Shown here in pieces: positions 18,306 to 27,274 of a stretch of DNA of 64,000 nt (positions are counted from its first letter, which is position 1; the number at the start of each line of letters is the position of its first letter). The DNA lies in the NCBI RefSeq assembly GCF_003935895.2, contig NZ_CP054058.1, forward strand, positions 4,073,177 through 4,137,176, given 5' to 3'. The DNA comes from Scandinavium goeteborgense. Its GTDB lineage: Bacteria > Pseudomonadota > Gammaproteobacteria > Enterobacterales > Enterobacteriaceae. Made by a program: the position numbers and the translations under genes. Below the pieces are notes generated by a model that was not told the origin of the DNA, did not search any database, and worked only from the letters and a program-made list of their open reading frames with translations.

Positions 18306-20249
18306 ATGATTAAGTTTAGCGCAACGCTCCTTGCCACGCTGATTGCCGCGAGTGTTCAGGCCTCAACCGTGGATTTGCGGATCATGGAAACCACTGACCT
18401 GCACAGCAACATGATGGATTTTGACTACTACAAAGATTCCGCCACGGAAAAGTTTGGTCTGGTGCGCACCGCCAGCCTGATCAACGCCGCGCGGGGTGAA
18501 GTGCAAAACAGCGTGTTGGTGGATAACGGCGATGTGATCCAGGGGAGCCCGCTCGGCGATTACATGGCGGCGAAAGGCCTCAAAACGGGCGATGTACATC
18601 CGGTATACAAGGCGATGAACACCCTTGATTACGCGGTGGGCAACCTTGGCAACCACGAATTTAACTACGGTCTGGAATACCTACATAAAGCGATAAACGG
18701 CGCGAAATTCCCGTACGTTAACGCCAATATCATCGACGTTAAGACCAAGAAGCCGCTATTTACGCCGTATCTGATTAAAGAGACTCAGGTTGTCGACAAA
18801 GACGGCAAGCCGCAGACCCTGAAAATTGGCTACATCGGTTTTGTGCCGCCACAGATTATGATTTGGGATAAAGCCAATCTCAGCGGCAAAGTGACGGTGA
18901 ATGATATTACCGAAACCGCCCGCAAGTATGTGCCTGAAATGCGTGAAAAAGGCGCCGACGTGGTGGTGGTTATCGCCCACTCCGGCCTCTCCGCCGACCC
19001 GTATCAGGCGATGGCGGAAAACTCCGTTTACTATCTCAGCCAGGTTCCGGGTGTGGATGCGATCATGTTTGGTCACGCCCATGCGGTGTTCCCGTCGAAG
19101 GATTTCGCCAGCATCAAAGGGGCGGATACCGACAAAGGTCTTCTCAACGGCGTGCCAGCGGTGATGCCGGGCATGTGGGGCGATCACCTCGGGGTGGTGG
19201 ATTTGGTGCTGAACAATGACGACGGCAAATGGCAGGTGTCGCAGGCCAAAGCCGAAGCGCGGCCGATATATGACGCCGTTGCCAAAAAATCCCTCGCCGC
19301 TGAAGACCAGAATATGGTGAAGGTGTTGAAGGCCGATCACGATGCCACTCGGGCGTTCGTCAGCAAGCCTATCGGTAAATCGTCCGACAATATGTACAGC
19401 TATTTGTCGCTTGTGCAGGACGATCCCACCGTTCAGGTGGTGAATATGGCGCAGAAAGCCTACGTGGAGCACTTTATTCAGGGCGACCCGGACCTGGCGA
19501 AACTGCCGGTACTTTCCGCCGCAGCACCGTTTAAAGCCGGTGGACGTAAAAACGATCCGGCCAGCTTTGTCGAAGTGGAAAAAGGCCAGCTCACCTTCCG
19601 TAACGCCGCCGATTTGTATCTCTACCCGAATACGCTGGTGGTGATGAAAGTCAGCGGCAAAGAGGTAAAAGAGTGGCTGGAATGCTCCGCCGGGCAGTTC
19701 AATCAGATTGACGTGTCCAGCAGCAAACCGCAGTCGCTGATCAACTGGGACGGTTTCCGCACCTATAACTTCGACGTTATCGACGGTGTGGATTATCAGA
19801 TTGATGTCAGCCAGCCGGCACGCTACGACGGCGAATGCCAAAGCATTAACCCGAAAGCAGAACGTATCAAAAACCTGACCTTTAACGGCAAGCCTATCGA
19901 CCCGGCTGCAACCTTCCTGGTGGCAACCAATAACTACCGCGCTTACGGCGGCAAGTTTGCCGGAACCGGCGACAGCCATATCGCGTTCGCGTCACCGGAT
20001 GAGAACCGTTCAGTGCTGGCGGCGTGGATCGGGGCGGAGTCGAAAAAGCAGGGCGAAATCCATCCCGCGGCGGACAACAACTGGCGCTTAGCACCGATTC
20101 ATTCGGCCACGCCGCTGGATATTCGTTTTGAAACGTCACCGACGGAGAAAGCCGCGGCGTTTATCAAAGACCACGCGCAGTATCCGATGAAAAAAGTCGG
20201 CACTGACGATATCGGTTTTGCGGTGTATCAGCTTGATTTAAGCAAGTAA
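18306..20249 (+). CDS. cpdB: CpdB, periplasmic 2',3'-cyclic-nucleotide 2'-phosphodiesterase/3'-nucleotidase
   Basis: 647 residues from the ATG at 18306 (AAAGGA upstream), the same length as the E. coli enzyme. An upstream in-frame ATG at 18255 would extend past the signal peptide [19 protein letters not shown] and is rejected. A metallophosphatase domain ([34 protein letters not shown]) fills residues about 20-330 and a 5'-nucleotidase C-terminal domain the rest. It scavenges extracellular cyclic and 3'-nucleotides. Confidence 0.97.
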   Translation: MIKFSATLLATLIAASVQASTVDLRIMETTDLHSNMMDFDYYKDSATEKFGLVRTASLINAARGEVQNSVLVDNGDVIQGSPLGDYMAAKGLKTGDVHPVYKAMNTLDYAVGNLGNHEFNYGLEYLHKAINGAKFPYVNANIIDVKTKKPLFTPYLIKETQVVDKDGKPQTLKIGYIGFVPPQIMIWDKANLSGKVTVNDITETARKYVPEMREKGADVVVVIAHSGLSADPYQAMAENSVYYLSQVPGVDAIMFGHAHAVFPSKDFASIKGADTDKGLLNGVPAVMPGMWGDHLGVVDLVLNNDDGKWQVSQAKAEARPIYDAVAKKSLAAEDQNMVKVLKADHDATRAFVSKPIGKSSDNMYSYLSLVQDDPTVQVVNMAQKAYVEHFIQGDPDLAKLPVLSAAAPFKAGGRKNDPASFVEVEKGQLTFRNAADLYLYPNTLVVMKVSGKEVKEWLECSAGQFNQIDVSSSKPQSLINWDGFRTYNFDVIDGVDYQIDVSQPARYDGECQSINPKAERIKNLTFNGKPIDPAATFLVATNNYRAYGGKFAGTGDSHIAFASPDENRSVLAAWIGAESKKQGEIHPAADNNWRLAPIHSATPLDIRFETSPTEKAAAFIKDHAQYPMKKVGTDDIGFAVYQLDLSK

Positions 20250-20263
20250 CGCACTTATCGGAG

Positions 20264-20290
20264 GCCCGGCAAGCGTTAGCGCTGCCGGGC
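20264..20290. repeat. REP element
   Basis: GCCCGGC / GCCGGGC palindrome with the interior AAGCGTTAGCGCT typical of enterobacterial REP units, 14 bp after the cpdB stop. It probably stabilises the cpdB mRNA 3' end. Confidence 0.8.
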
Positions 20291-20313
20291 AATTCCTGCT
20301 TCATAACGGGCAT

Positions 20314-20700
20314 TCACGCCGCACGCTCATCCCAGTTCGCCATCACCTGCGGCAGGTTCAACTCAATCCAGTCCGCCAGCGCTTCCACTTTCTCACTCAC
20401 CTGCACGCCGAGCGGCGTCAGGCTGTATTCCACATGCGGGGGTACTACCGGATACGACACCCTGTCGATAAAACCATCCATCTCCAGCGCCTGTAACGAC
20501 TGCGCCAGCATCTTCTCGCTGACGCCGCCCATTTTCCGACGCAGGTCGCTGAAGCGATGGGTACCATCACGTAAGGCCACCAGAATAAGCACGCCCCAGC
20601 GGCTGGTCACATGCTTGAGCACGTCCCGGGACGGACACTGTTCGGCAAATAAATTGCCATCGCGCAGCTGTTCACTGAGGGTCGGATTTGCCATTTTCAT
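20314..20700 (-). CDS. ytfH: YtfH, HxlR-family redox-responsive regulator
   Basis: 128 residues, a winged-helix HxlR protein matching E. coli YtfH. HTH core LRRKMGGVSEKMLAQSLQALEMDGF at about residues 54-78. A single conserved Cys in EQCPSRDVLKHV (residue 22) is the usual redox sensor of HxlR proteins. It is divergent from qorB and should repress it through the palindrome at 20720-20738. Start ATG 20700 follows AAGGT; a second in-frame ATG is two codons later. Confidence 0.93.
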   Translation of the reverse strand: MKMANPTLSEQLRDGNLFAEQCPSRDVLKHVTSRWGVLILVALRDGTHRFSDLRRKMGGVSEKMLAQSLQALEMDGFIDRVSYPVVPPHVEYSLTPLGVQVSEKVEALADWIELNLPQVMANWDERAA

Positions 20701-20719
20701 ACTTACCTTTTTGTGCGTA

Positions 20720-20738
20720 CTTACTAAAAGTTAGTAAG
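20720..20738. promoter_or_regulatory. Candidate YtfH operator between ytfH and qorB
   Basis: CTTACTAA-AAG-TTAGTAAG, a perfect 8-bp inverted repeat in the 84-bp divergent gap. This is the form expected for an HxlR dimer that controls both promoters. Confidence 0.7.
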
Positions 20739-20784
20739 GGTGTTAGCGTATCACAACTGAAGACAAACACGAAGGAGTCACATG

Positions 20785-21633
20785 ATGATCGCAATTACCG
20801 GCGCTACCGGCCTACTGGGCCAACTTGTTATCGACAACCTGCTGAAAACGGTTTCCGCCAACCAGCTGGTCGCCATTGTGCGTAACCCGGCGAAAGCCCA
20901 GGCACTGAGCGACAAAGGCATCGTCGTCCGTCAGGGCGATTACACCGACGAAACCGGGCTTAAATCCGCATTCCAGGGCGTAGAAAAAGTGCTGCTGATT
21001 TCCGGCAGCGAAGTCGGGCAGCGCACCGTGCAGCATCGCCACGTCATCAACGCAGCGAAAGCCGCGGGCGTGAAATTCATCGCCTACACCAGCCTACTCC
21101 ATGCTGATAAATCTCCATTGGGCCTGCATGTTGAGCACGTCGAAACCGAGAAAATGCTCGCTGAGTCCGGTATCGCGTATACCCTGCTGCGCAACGGCTG
21201 GTACACCGAAAACTATCTCGCCAGCGCACCTCCGGCCATTGAGCACGGCGTGTTTATCGGGGCTGCGGGCGACGGCAAAATTGCCTCCGCGACCCGCGCC
21301 GATTATGCGGCAGCCGCGGCACAGGTGATGAGCCAGGAAGGCCACGCTGGTAAAGTCTATGAGCTGGCGGGTGACAATGCCTGGACGCTCAGCGAACTGG
21401 CCGCCGAACTGAGCAAACAGAGCGGTAAAAACGTGAGCTACCAGAACCTGAGCGAAGCGGATTTTGCCGCCGCGTTGAAAGGGGTCGGCCTGCCTGCCGG
21501 ACTGGCAGAGATGCTGGCGGACTCTGACATTGGCGCGTCAAAAGGCGGCCTGTTTGATGACAGCCGCACGCTCAGCAAACTCATCCAGCGCCCGACCACC
21601 GCGTTGTCTGACAGCGTCAAAAGTATCCTGTAA
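20785..21633 (+). CDS. qorB: QorB, NAD(P)H:quinone oxidoreductase 2
   Basis: 282 residues in the NmrA/atypical short-chain family, with the Rossmann motif GATGLLG near residues 6-12; matches E. coli QorB (YtfG). It reduces quinones with NADPH. Two adjacent ATG codons exist (20782 and 20785); the second has the better spacing to AAGGAG and matches the E. coli start MIAITGATG. Divergent from its probable repressor ytfH. Confidence 0.95.
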   Translation: MIAITGATGLLGQLVIDNLLKTVSANQLVAIVRNPAKAQALSDKGIVVRQGDYTDETGLKSAFQGVEKVLLISGSEVGQRTVQHRHVINAAKAAGVKFIAYTSLLHADKSPLGLHVEHVETEKMLAESGIAYTLLRNGWYTENYLASAPPAIEHGVFIGAAGDGKIASATRADYAAAAAQVMSQEGHAGKVYELAGDNAWTLSELAAELSKQSGKNVSYQNLSEADFAAALKGVGLPAGLAEMLADSDIGASKGGLFDDSRTLSKLIQRPTTALSDSVKSIL

Positions 21634-21712
21634 ACGTTAACGATAGGTTATTTTTTGTGGCGTCCCCACGGGGTATCTTCGATAATGTCGGGATATTCCG
21701 TGGGAGGTTAGC

Positions 21713-22537
21713 GTGCAGGGTGTTCCTCAGCAGTTCACAGACGAGCGAGACAGCGCCAGTTTCCGCCATCTGGCTCAGGTGCCAGGAGTGGAGCTTTATC
21801 ACGCCCATATCTCGCGCTATGCCTTTGAGCCGCATACCCACGAAGCCTTTGGTATCGGCGCCATTGAACTCGGTGCCGAGCGTTTTCGCTATCGCGGTAC
21901 CCAGTATGTGGCACCGGTCAATTCAGTGGTCACCATGAACCCGGACGAACTGCACACCGGCGAAGCGGAAACCGCCGACGGCTGGCGCTATCGGATGGTG
22001 TATCTGGAACCGGATTTACTGGAAGAAGTGACCGGCGTTCGCCATTGGTGGTTCAGCGACGTGGTTCGCCATGACACAGAGCGGTCTGCCAGGCTGTGCC
22101 AGCAGATTTATGGCCTGTGGAACACCGACGACCCGCTGGCGCAAAAAGGTCTGCTGCTCGATCTGATTGAGACTTTCAGCCCCTTCGCCCACCATGCTCC
22201 GCATCTGCATGAAGCGAGCCATCGTTTCGAACGCGTACGCGACTATCTGCACGACAACTATATGCACAGTGTGACGCTCGACGATCTGGCTGCCGTCGTG
22301 TCGCTCAGTCCGTACCACTTTCAGCGTCAGTTCAAAGCCCGATATCACGTTACGCCGCACCAGATGCTGATGGCGATTCGCCTGTGGCGTGCCAAAGATT
22401 TTCTGACTCGCGGCATGCCTGCCGCCGAAGTGGCCGCCGCTACCGGCCTGACCGATCAGTCTCACCTCACCCGGGCCTTTACCCTTCGCTACGGCATCAC
22501 GCCCGTTCGCTACCAGAAACAGGTTTTCATGCGCTAA
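21713..22537 (+). CDS. AraC-family transcriptional regulator
   Basis: 274 residues. An N-terminal cupin-like sensor domain (HTHEAFGIGAIELG near 40-55) is followed by a C-terminal pair of AraC HTH motifs (about 175-270) with the signature of the second helix region near LTRAFTLRYGITPVRYQ. GTG start after GGGAGG. It lies between qorB and ytfF, directly upstream of and co-oriented with ytfF, a drug/metabolite exporter, and may regulate it; AraC regulators of this sub-type often control neighbouring EamA exporters. No counterpart here in E. coli K-12. Confidence 0.88.
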   Translation: MQGVPQQFTDERDSASFRHLAQVPGVELYHAHISRYAFEPHTHEAFGIGAIELGAERFRYRGTQYVAPVNSVVTMNPDELHTGEAETADGWRYRMVYLEPDLLEEVTGVRHWWFSDVVRHDTERSARLCQQIYGLWNTDDPLAQKGLLLDLIETFSPFAHHAPHLHEASHRFERVRDYLHDNYMHSVTLDDLAAVVSLSPYHFQRQFKARYHVTPHQMLMAIRLWRAKDFLTRGMPAAEVAAATGLTDQSHLTRAFTLRYGITPVRYQKQVFMR

Positions 22538-22610
22538 TGCGCAACCTCATACAATACGTCCCGCCGCCGTCCTTCCTACACTGCACCTGTTGACTAAGAA
22601 GGTGCAGAAC

Positions 22611-23570
22611 ATGATGAGTGGTGTGTTGTACGCCCTGCTGGCGGGGCTGATGTGGGGTTTGATTTTCGTTGGGCCGCTACTGGTGCCGGAATATCCGGCG
22701 GTATTGCAGTCGATGGGACGCTATCTGGCGCTGGGGTTAATCGCCCTGCCGTTGGCGTGGCTCGGACGCGCGAAGCTTAAACAGCTCAGCAAAAGTGACT
22801 GGCTTACGGCGTTGGGCCTGACCATGATGGGCAATCTCATTTATTACGTGTGCCTGGCCAGCGCCATTCAGCGCGCGGGCGCACCGGTTTCAACGATGAT
22901 CATCGGCACACTGCCGGTGGTGCTTCCGGTATTTGCCAATCTGCTGTACAGCCATCGCGACGGTAAGCTCTCCTGGCTGAGCATGGCGCCTGCCCTGGTT
23001 TGCATCGCGTTGGGATTAATATGCGTGAATATCGCCGAGCTGCGCCGCGGTCTGGTCGATTTCAGCTGGTGGCGTTATGGGAGCGGGATCGGTCTGGCGT
23101 TAATATCCGTGGTTTGCTGGGCGTGGTACGCACTGCGCAATGCACGCTGGCTGCGTGAAAATCCGGATAAGCACCCGATGATGTGGGCGACCGCACAGGC
23201 GCTGGTGACGCTGCCCGTGTCGCTGCTGGGTTACGTGCTCGCCTGCCTGTGGCTCAGAGGCCAGGGGCAATCCTTCCCGCTGCCGTTTGGCCCGCGGCCA
23301 GAGGTGTTTATCACGCTGATGATCGCCATCGCCGTGTTCTGCTCATGGGTGGGTGCGCTATGCTGGAATATCGCCAGCCAGCGCCTGCCCACGGTGATCG
23401 TCGGGCCTTTGATTGTGTTCGAAACGCTGGCAGGCCTGCTGTATACCTTCCTGCTGCGCCAGAGCTTTCCACCGCTGCTGACGTTCACCGGCATTGCGCT
23501 GCTGGTGGTTGGCGTGATCGTCGCCGTGCGCGCCAAACTGCAAAAGCCGCGGCTTCAGGCCCTTGAATAA
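22611..23570 (+). CDS. ytfF: YtfF, EamA-family inner-membrane transporter
   Basis: 319 residues with ten predicted membrane segments in two EamA repeats, collinear with E. coli YtfF. Start set at ATG 22611, 6 bp after AAGGTG, giving MMSGVLYALLAGLMWG; an upstream TTG at 22590 has no ribosome site. Substrate unknown, a probable exporter of a small metabolite. Same direction as the AraC-type gene 73 bp upstream. Confidence 0.92.
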   Translation: MMSGVLYALLAGLMWGLIFVGPLLVPEYPAVLQSMGRYLALGLIALPLAWLGRAKLKQLSKSDWLTALGLTMMGNLIYYVCLASAIQRAGAPVSTMIIGTLPVVLPVFANLLYSHRDGKLSWLSMAPALVCIALGLICVNIAELRRGLVDFSWWRYGSGIGLALISVVCWAWYALRNARWLRENPDKHPMMWATAQALVTLPVSLLGYVLACLWLRGQGQSFPLPFGPRPEVFITLMIAIAVFCSWVGALCWNIASQRLPTVIVGPLIVFETLAGLLYTFLLRQSFPPLLTFTGIALLVVGVIVAVRAKLQKPRLQALE

Positions 23571-23586
23571 GGACCTGACGGGATCA

Positions 23587-23883
23587 TTAGTGTCCGGTCA
23601 CAACGGCCGCAGCAACAGGGTTGTCAGACTGTGCAACTACCGCAGCACGTGCCACAGGATGCGCACCGTTATTACCGGTAGCGACAGCCATTTCAGCTGG
23701 GTGATCGGATGAAGCAATGACCGCGCCACGTTCAACAGGATGTGCGCCATTACCACCGGTCGCCGCGGCCATTGCCACAGGATGGTCGGAGTTCGCCACA
23801 ACGGCTGTTCTGGCAATCGGATGATTAGCGAAAGCAGGGAGACTTACGACGGCGAAGGTTAAAGCCAGGATGGTTTTTTTCAT
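23587..23883 (-). CDS. Small secreted protein of three 27-residue tandem repeats, unknown function
   Basis: 98 residues from the ATG at 23883, preceded by AGAGG. Residues 1-19 (MKKTILALTFAVVSLPAFA) are a clear Sec signal peptide. The whole mature part is three repeats at residues 21-47, 48-74 and 75-98, each starting HP(I/V)xRxAVxAxSD, then (H/N)P and an Ala-rich stretch ending ATGxNG. It has no cysteine, is rich in Ala and Val, and has His-Pro or Asn-Pro turns at regular spacing, suggesting a solenoid or a metal- or surface-binding periplasmic peptide. It replaces ytfE between ytfF and cycA. I do not recognise the family. Confidence 0.75.
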   Translation of the reverse strand: MKKTILALTFAVVSLPAFANHPIARTAVVANSDHPVAMAAATGGNGAHPVERGAVIASSDHPAEMAVATGNNGAHPVARAAVVAQSDNPVAAAVVTGH

Positions 23884-24031
23884 AATAATACCTCTAATAA
23901 ACGAAATTTTAACGACAAAATCCAAAACGAAAATTCATCGAAATCCATCTAACAGTCTCTAACCTTCGCGAAAGCTCTGCAAAGTCTAATCCATTTAAAA
24001 TTGAATTTAGCGGGACGGTATTACTGAAGAG

Positions 24032-24062
24032 CACTCAGGCCCTTTGAGAAAGAGCCTGAGTG
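24032..24062 (-). terminator. cycA terminator-like hairpin
   Basis: CACTCAGGC / GCCTGAGTG 9-bp stem with inner CTTT/AAAG pairing, 21 bp beyond the cycA stop. The T tract on the minus strand is short. Confidence 0.6.
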
Positions 24063-24083
24063 TAGGAGAGGACGACGTTCGAA

Positions 24084-25484
24084 CTACGCGGTACGTTTCT
24101 TACTAAGCACCCACCAACCCAGGCCCAGCACCACAAACCACAGCGGCGTGACGATCAGCGCCTGACGGGTATCTTCCTGCAGCGTCAACAACACGATCAC
24201 GAACACGAAGAACGCCATACAGACCCAGCACATCAGTTTGCCGAGTGGCATTTTGTATTTTGACGCTTCATGCAGCTGCGGACGCTGTTTGCGGTAGACC
24301 AGATAAGAACACAGAATAATGGTCCACACGAACATAAACAGAATGGCCGACACGGTGGTGATCATGGTGAACGCGGCGATTGCGCTTGGGTTCACATACA
24401 GCATCACTACCCCGCCCAGCAGACAGATGCAGGAGAAGGTCAGGCCTTTTGCCGGAACTGCGCGCTTTGAGAGTTTGGCGAATGCTTTTGGCGCCACGCC
24501 TTCTTGTGCCAGACCGAACAGCATACGGCTAGTTGAGAACACACCACTGTTTGCGGACGATGCCGCAGAGGTCAGCACCACAAAGTTGATGATGCTCGCC
24601 GCCGCAGGCAGGCCAACCAGCACGAACAGTTCAACGAACGGACTCTTATCCGGCACCACGGAACCCCATGGCGTGACGGACATAATCACCACCAGCGCGA
24701 ACACGTAGAACATGATGATGCGGATGGGAATGGAGTTGATCGCGCGCGGCAGCGATTTCTCCGGGTCTTTCGTTTCGGCAGCCGTGGTGCCCACCAGCTC
24801 AATACCGACGAAGGCAAACACCGCTATCTGGAACCCAGCGAAGAAGCCGCTAATCCCTTTCGGGAACCAGCCACCGTCATTCCACAGATGATCGAATGAG
24901 GCCTGTACGCCGCTTGGGGACGTGAAGTGCGTCATCACCATGACCAGACCGACAATCACCAGCCCGACAATGGCAACGATTTTGATCATCGCGAACCAGA
25001 ACTCCATCTCACCGAACATTTTCACGGTGGCAAGGTTCAGGCCCAACAGCAGAAGGATAACCGCCAGCGACGCGACCCAGTCTGACAATCCGGGGAACCA
25101 GAACTGCGCATACGAGGTAATGGCGACGACGTCGGCCATTCCGGTCACCACCCAACAGAACCAGTAAGTCCAGCCGGTGAAGTATCCCGCCCACGGCCCG
25201 AGCAGGTCGGCCGCGAAATCGCTAAAGGATTTGTATTCGAGATTCGACAGCAGCAATTCACCCATTGCCCGCATGACGAAGAAGAGCATGAAGCCGATTA
25301 TCATATAAACGAAGATGATCGACGGCCCGGCCAGACTGATGGTTTTACCCGAGCCCATAAACAGCCCGGTGCCGATGGCGCCGCCGATAGCGATGAGCTG
25401 AATGTGCCGGTTGGAGAGACTGCGCCGAAGCGACTGTTCAGTCGATGCCTCTTCATCGGCAGCGACTTTAATCTGATCTACCAT
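24084..25484 (-). CDS. cycA: CycA, D-serine/D-alanine/glycine:H+ symporter
   Basis: 466 residues, an amino-acid/polyamine/organocation (APC) permease with 12 membrane segments, almost identical to E. coli CycA (470). The first-helix motif GGAIGTGLFMGSG near residues 34-46 is the substrate-binding unwound helix. It imports glycine, alanine, D-serine and D-cycloserine. AGGAAAAAATCAC precedes the ATG. Confidence 0.97.
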   Translation of the reverse strand: MVDQIKVAADEEASTEQSLRRSLSNRHIQLIAIGGAIGTGLFMGSGKTISLAGPSIIFVYMIIGFMLFFVMRAMGELLLSNLEYKSFSDFAADLLGPWAGYFTGWTYWFCWVVTGMADVVAITSYAQFWFPGLSDWVASLAVILLLLGLNLATVKMFGEMEFWFAMIKIVAIVGLVIVGLVMVMTHFTSPSGVQASFDHLWNDGGWFPKGISGFFAGFQIAVFAFVGIELVGTTAAETKDPEKSLPRAINSIPIRIIMFYVFALVVIMSVTPWGSVVPDKSPFVELFVLVGLPAAASIINFVVLTSAASSANSGVFSTSRMLFGLAQEGVAPKAFAKLSKRAVPAKGLTFSCICLLGGVVMLYVNPSAIAAFTMITTVSAILFMFVWTIILCSYLVYRKQRPQLHEASKYKMPLGKLMCWVCMAFFVFVIVLLTLQEDTRQALIVTPLWFVVLGLGWWVLSKKRTA

Positions 25485-25790
25485 GTGATTTTTTCCTGTT
25501 GTTCCTGTTGTGTTGTGCTGGCTCTTCGGCCATTGAATACATCTGTCGATGTTTCAGTTTTAAGACGGATCGATAGTAGGAAAGAATCGGCGGGTTGAAT
25601 ACTAAGAAATGAATAAAATGTTAATAAGATGTTTGAAGTGAGTGTTATATCACTCTACTTACGCGAAACAGCTCACAAAAATACACTGACTTTGCGACAA
25701 TGCAAGATTAAATGCTAACAAATTTCTAACTTAGGGATTTTACACTACTTTTTGGCATCCTCTCCCGCGAACGGGAGAGGATCAGCGGAC
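25485..25790. other. Intergenic region cycA-fklB
   Basis: 306 bp. The cycA side is AT-rich and should contain its promoter and leader. The fklB side holds the hairpin at 25757-25782. Nothing else is recognisable. Confidence 0.5.
25757..25782 (-). terminator. fklB 3' stem-loop
   Basis: ATCCTCTCCCG / CGGGAGAGGAT perfect 11-bp stem with a 4-base loop (TTCG on the minus strand) 8 bp after the fklB stop. The following bases are GCCAAAAAG rather than T, so termination efficiency is uncertain. Confidence 0.5.
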
Positions 25791-26411
25791 TTACAGGATT
25801 TCGAGCAGTTCGACTTCGAAAACCAGCGTGCTGAATGGTGGGATGGACGCGCCAGCGCCACGCTCGCCGTACGCGAGGTTTTGCGGGATAGTCAGTTCCC
25901 ATTTGGAGCCAACCGGCATCAGGGTCAGGGCTTCGATCCAGCCAGGGATCACGCCGTTAACCGGGAATTCAGCTGGTTCACCGCGTGCGACGGAGCTGTC
26001 AAACACGGAGCCGTCAATCAGTTTGCCGGTGTAGTGAACGCGTACGCGGTCGGTACGTGCCGGGATTGCGCCTTCGCCCTGAGTGAGTACGCGGAACTGC
26101 AGGCCGGATTCGGTGCTGCTCACGCCGTCTTTCTCACGGTTTTCTTCCAGGTATTTCACGCCTTCTGCAGCCATGGCTTCGAATTGTTCGCGACGTACGG
26201 CATCAGCACGTTCGTGAATTTCACGCAGCGCACGGTGAACCACATCCACCGGAACCTGTGGCTGTTTGCCTTCCAGCGCATCAGCAATACCAGCAACCAG
26301 TGCTTCTGGCAGCAGGCCCTGCAGGCCGGATTCGCTAAGCTGTTGTCCTACCTGGAGGCCGATTCCGTAACTAGCCTGGGCTTCAATGGTGTCAAAAGTC
26401 GGGGTTGCCAT
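25791..26411 (-). CDS. fklB: FklB (FKBP22), peptidyl-prolyl cis-trans isomerase
   Basis: 206 residues, the E. coli length. An N-terminal dimerisation domain (about 1-90) is followed by an FKBP domain with [18 protein letters not shown] and the closing [18 protein letters not shown]. Cytosolic proline isomerase and chaperone. The ATG at 26411 follows AAAGGA; an in-frame start at 26513 would add 34 residues not found in the family. Divergent from ytfB. Confidence 0.96.
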   Translation of the reverse strand: MATPTFDTIEAQASYGIGLQVGQQLSESGLQGLLPEALVAGIADALEGKQPQVPVDVVHRALREIHERADAVRREQFEAMAAEGVKYLEENREKDGVSSTESGLQFRVLTQGEGAIPARTDRVRVHYTGKLIDGSVFDSSVARGEPAEFPVNGVIPGWIEALTLMPVGSKWELTIPQNLAYGERGAGASIPPFSTLVFEVELLEIL

Positions 26412-26543
26412 GGTCTTTCCTTTCATCGGATGAAAATCAGCGGGCAGCATAACAGCCAGGCCGCATCGGGTAAAACTTTGTCTCGGCAGAATTATGTATA
26501 TACTGAGGGACAAAACAGGGAAACGCGGAGCAGGAGGTGACCC

Positions 26544-27239
26544 ATGCCCGGGCGATTCGCACTACAACCTACGTTGTTAAAAATCTGGCATGCACCGGAT
26601 AATTTCACACTGATGGACCCGCTGCCACCGTTGCACCGTCGCGGTATTATTGCGGGTTTTCTGCTGGTCATCATCGGCTTTCTACTTCCCTCTGATGATA
26701 ATGCGCCTGCCCAACAGCCGGTGAGCCGAAATGCGCAGCTCGACATCCAGTCGCAGTCTCAGCCGCAACAGGGCAATTTGCAGCAGCCACTGCCGCCGCT
26801 GGTTTCCTCGCCGCCGGTAAACGATCCGGGCCAGGCCGCGCCTGCCGCCCCGGAAGTGGTTCAGGAAGAACAGCCTGACGAGCAGCCGCAGACGGTACAA
26901 ACGGAGCCACAATCTCAGCCTCAGGCGCAAACCGCGCCTGCGCAGACGCAATCGCAGTCCGCTCCGGGCATCGAACAGCAGTGGCGCAGCTATCGCGTAG
27001 AATCAGGCAAAACTCTGGCGCAGCTGTTCCGCGATCATAACCTGCCACCAACCGATGTTTATGCGATGTCAAAAGTGGAAGGTGCCGGAAAGCCATTGAG
27101 TTCATTACAGGCCGGGCAAATGGTTCAGGTTCGTCAGAATGCTAACGGCGTGGTGACAGGGCTGACCATCGACAGTGGCGGCGGACAACAGGTGCTGTTT
27201 ACGCGTCAGTCTGACGGGAGCTATATCCGCGTTCGCTAA
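26544..27239 (+). CDS. ytfB: YtfB, OapA-domain cell-division/envelope protein
   Basis: 231 residues. The cytosolic N-terminus contains [10 protein letters not shown], with one membrane span at about 34-50. A long Gln/Pro-rich periplasmic linker (about 55-145) follows, and then the C-terminal OapA/LysM-like domain ([27 protein letters not shown]). E. coli YtfB binds glycans and peptidoglycan and has been linked to septum function and to adhesion. Here the linker is longer than in E. coli (212 residues total). An AGGAGGTGA site precedes the ATG. Confidence 0.93.
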   Translation: MPGRFALQPTLLKIWHAPDNFTLMDPLPPLHRRGIIAGFLLVIIGFLLPSDDNAPAQQPVSRNAQLDIQSQSQPQQGNLQQPLPPLVSSPPVNDPGQAAPAAPEVVQEEQPDEQPQTVQTEPQSQPQAQTAPAQTQSQSAPGIEQQWRSYRVESGKTLAQLFRDHNLPPTDVYAMSKVEGAGKPLSSLQAGQMVQVRQNANGVVTGLTIDSGGGQQVLFTRQSDGSYIRVR

Positions 27240-27246
27240 TCCTTTC

Positions 27247-27269
27247 GCCCGGTAACGCGATTACCGGGC
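27247..27269. terminator. Stem-loop between convergent ytfB and EamA genes
   Basis: GCCCGGTAA / TTACCGGGC 9-bp stem with a 5-base loop in the 35-bp gap. It could serve both directions, but neither side has a long T run. Confidence 0.5.
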
Positions 27270-27274
27270 CAGTC

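Noticed and set aside
18756-19979. 407-codon antisense frame within cpdB
   Set aside because: His/Val/Arg-rich shadow of an unmistakable cpdB; no start signals.
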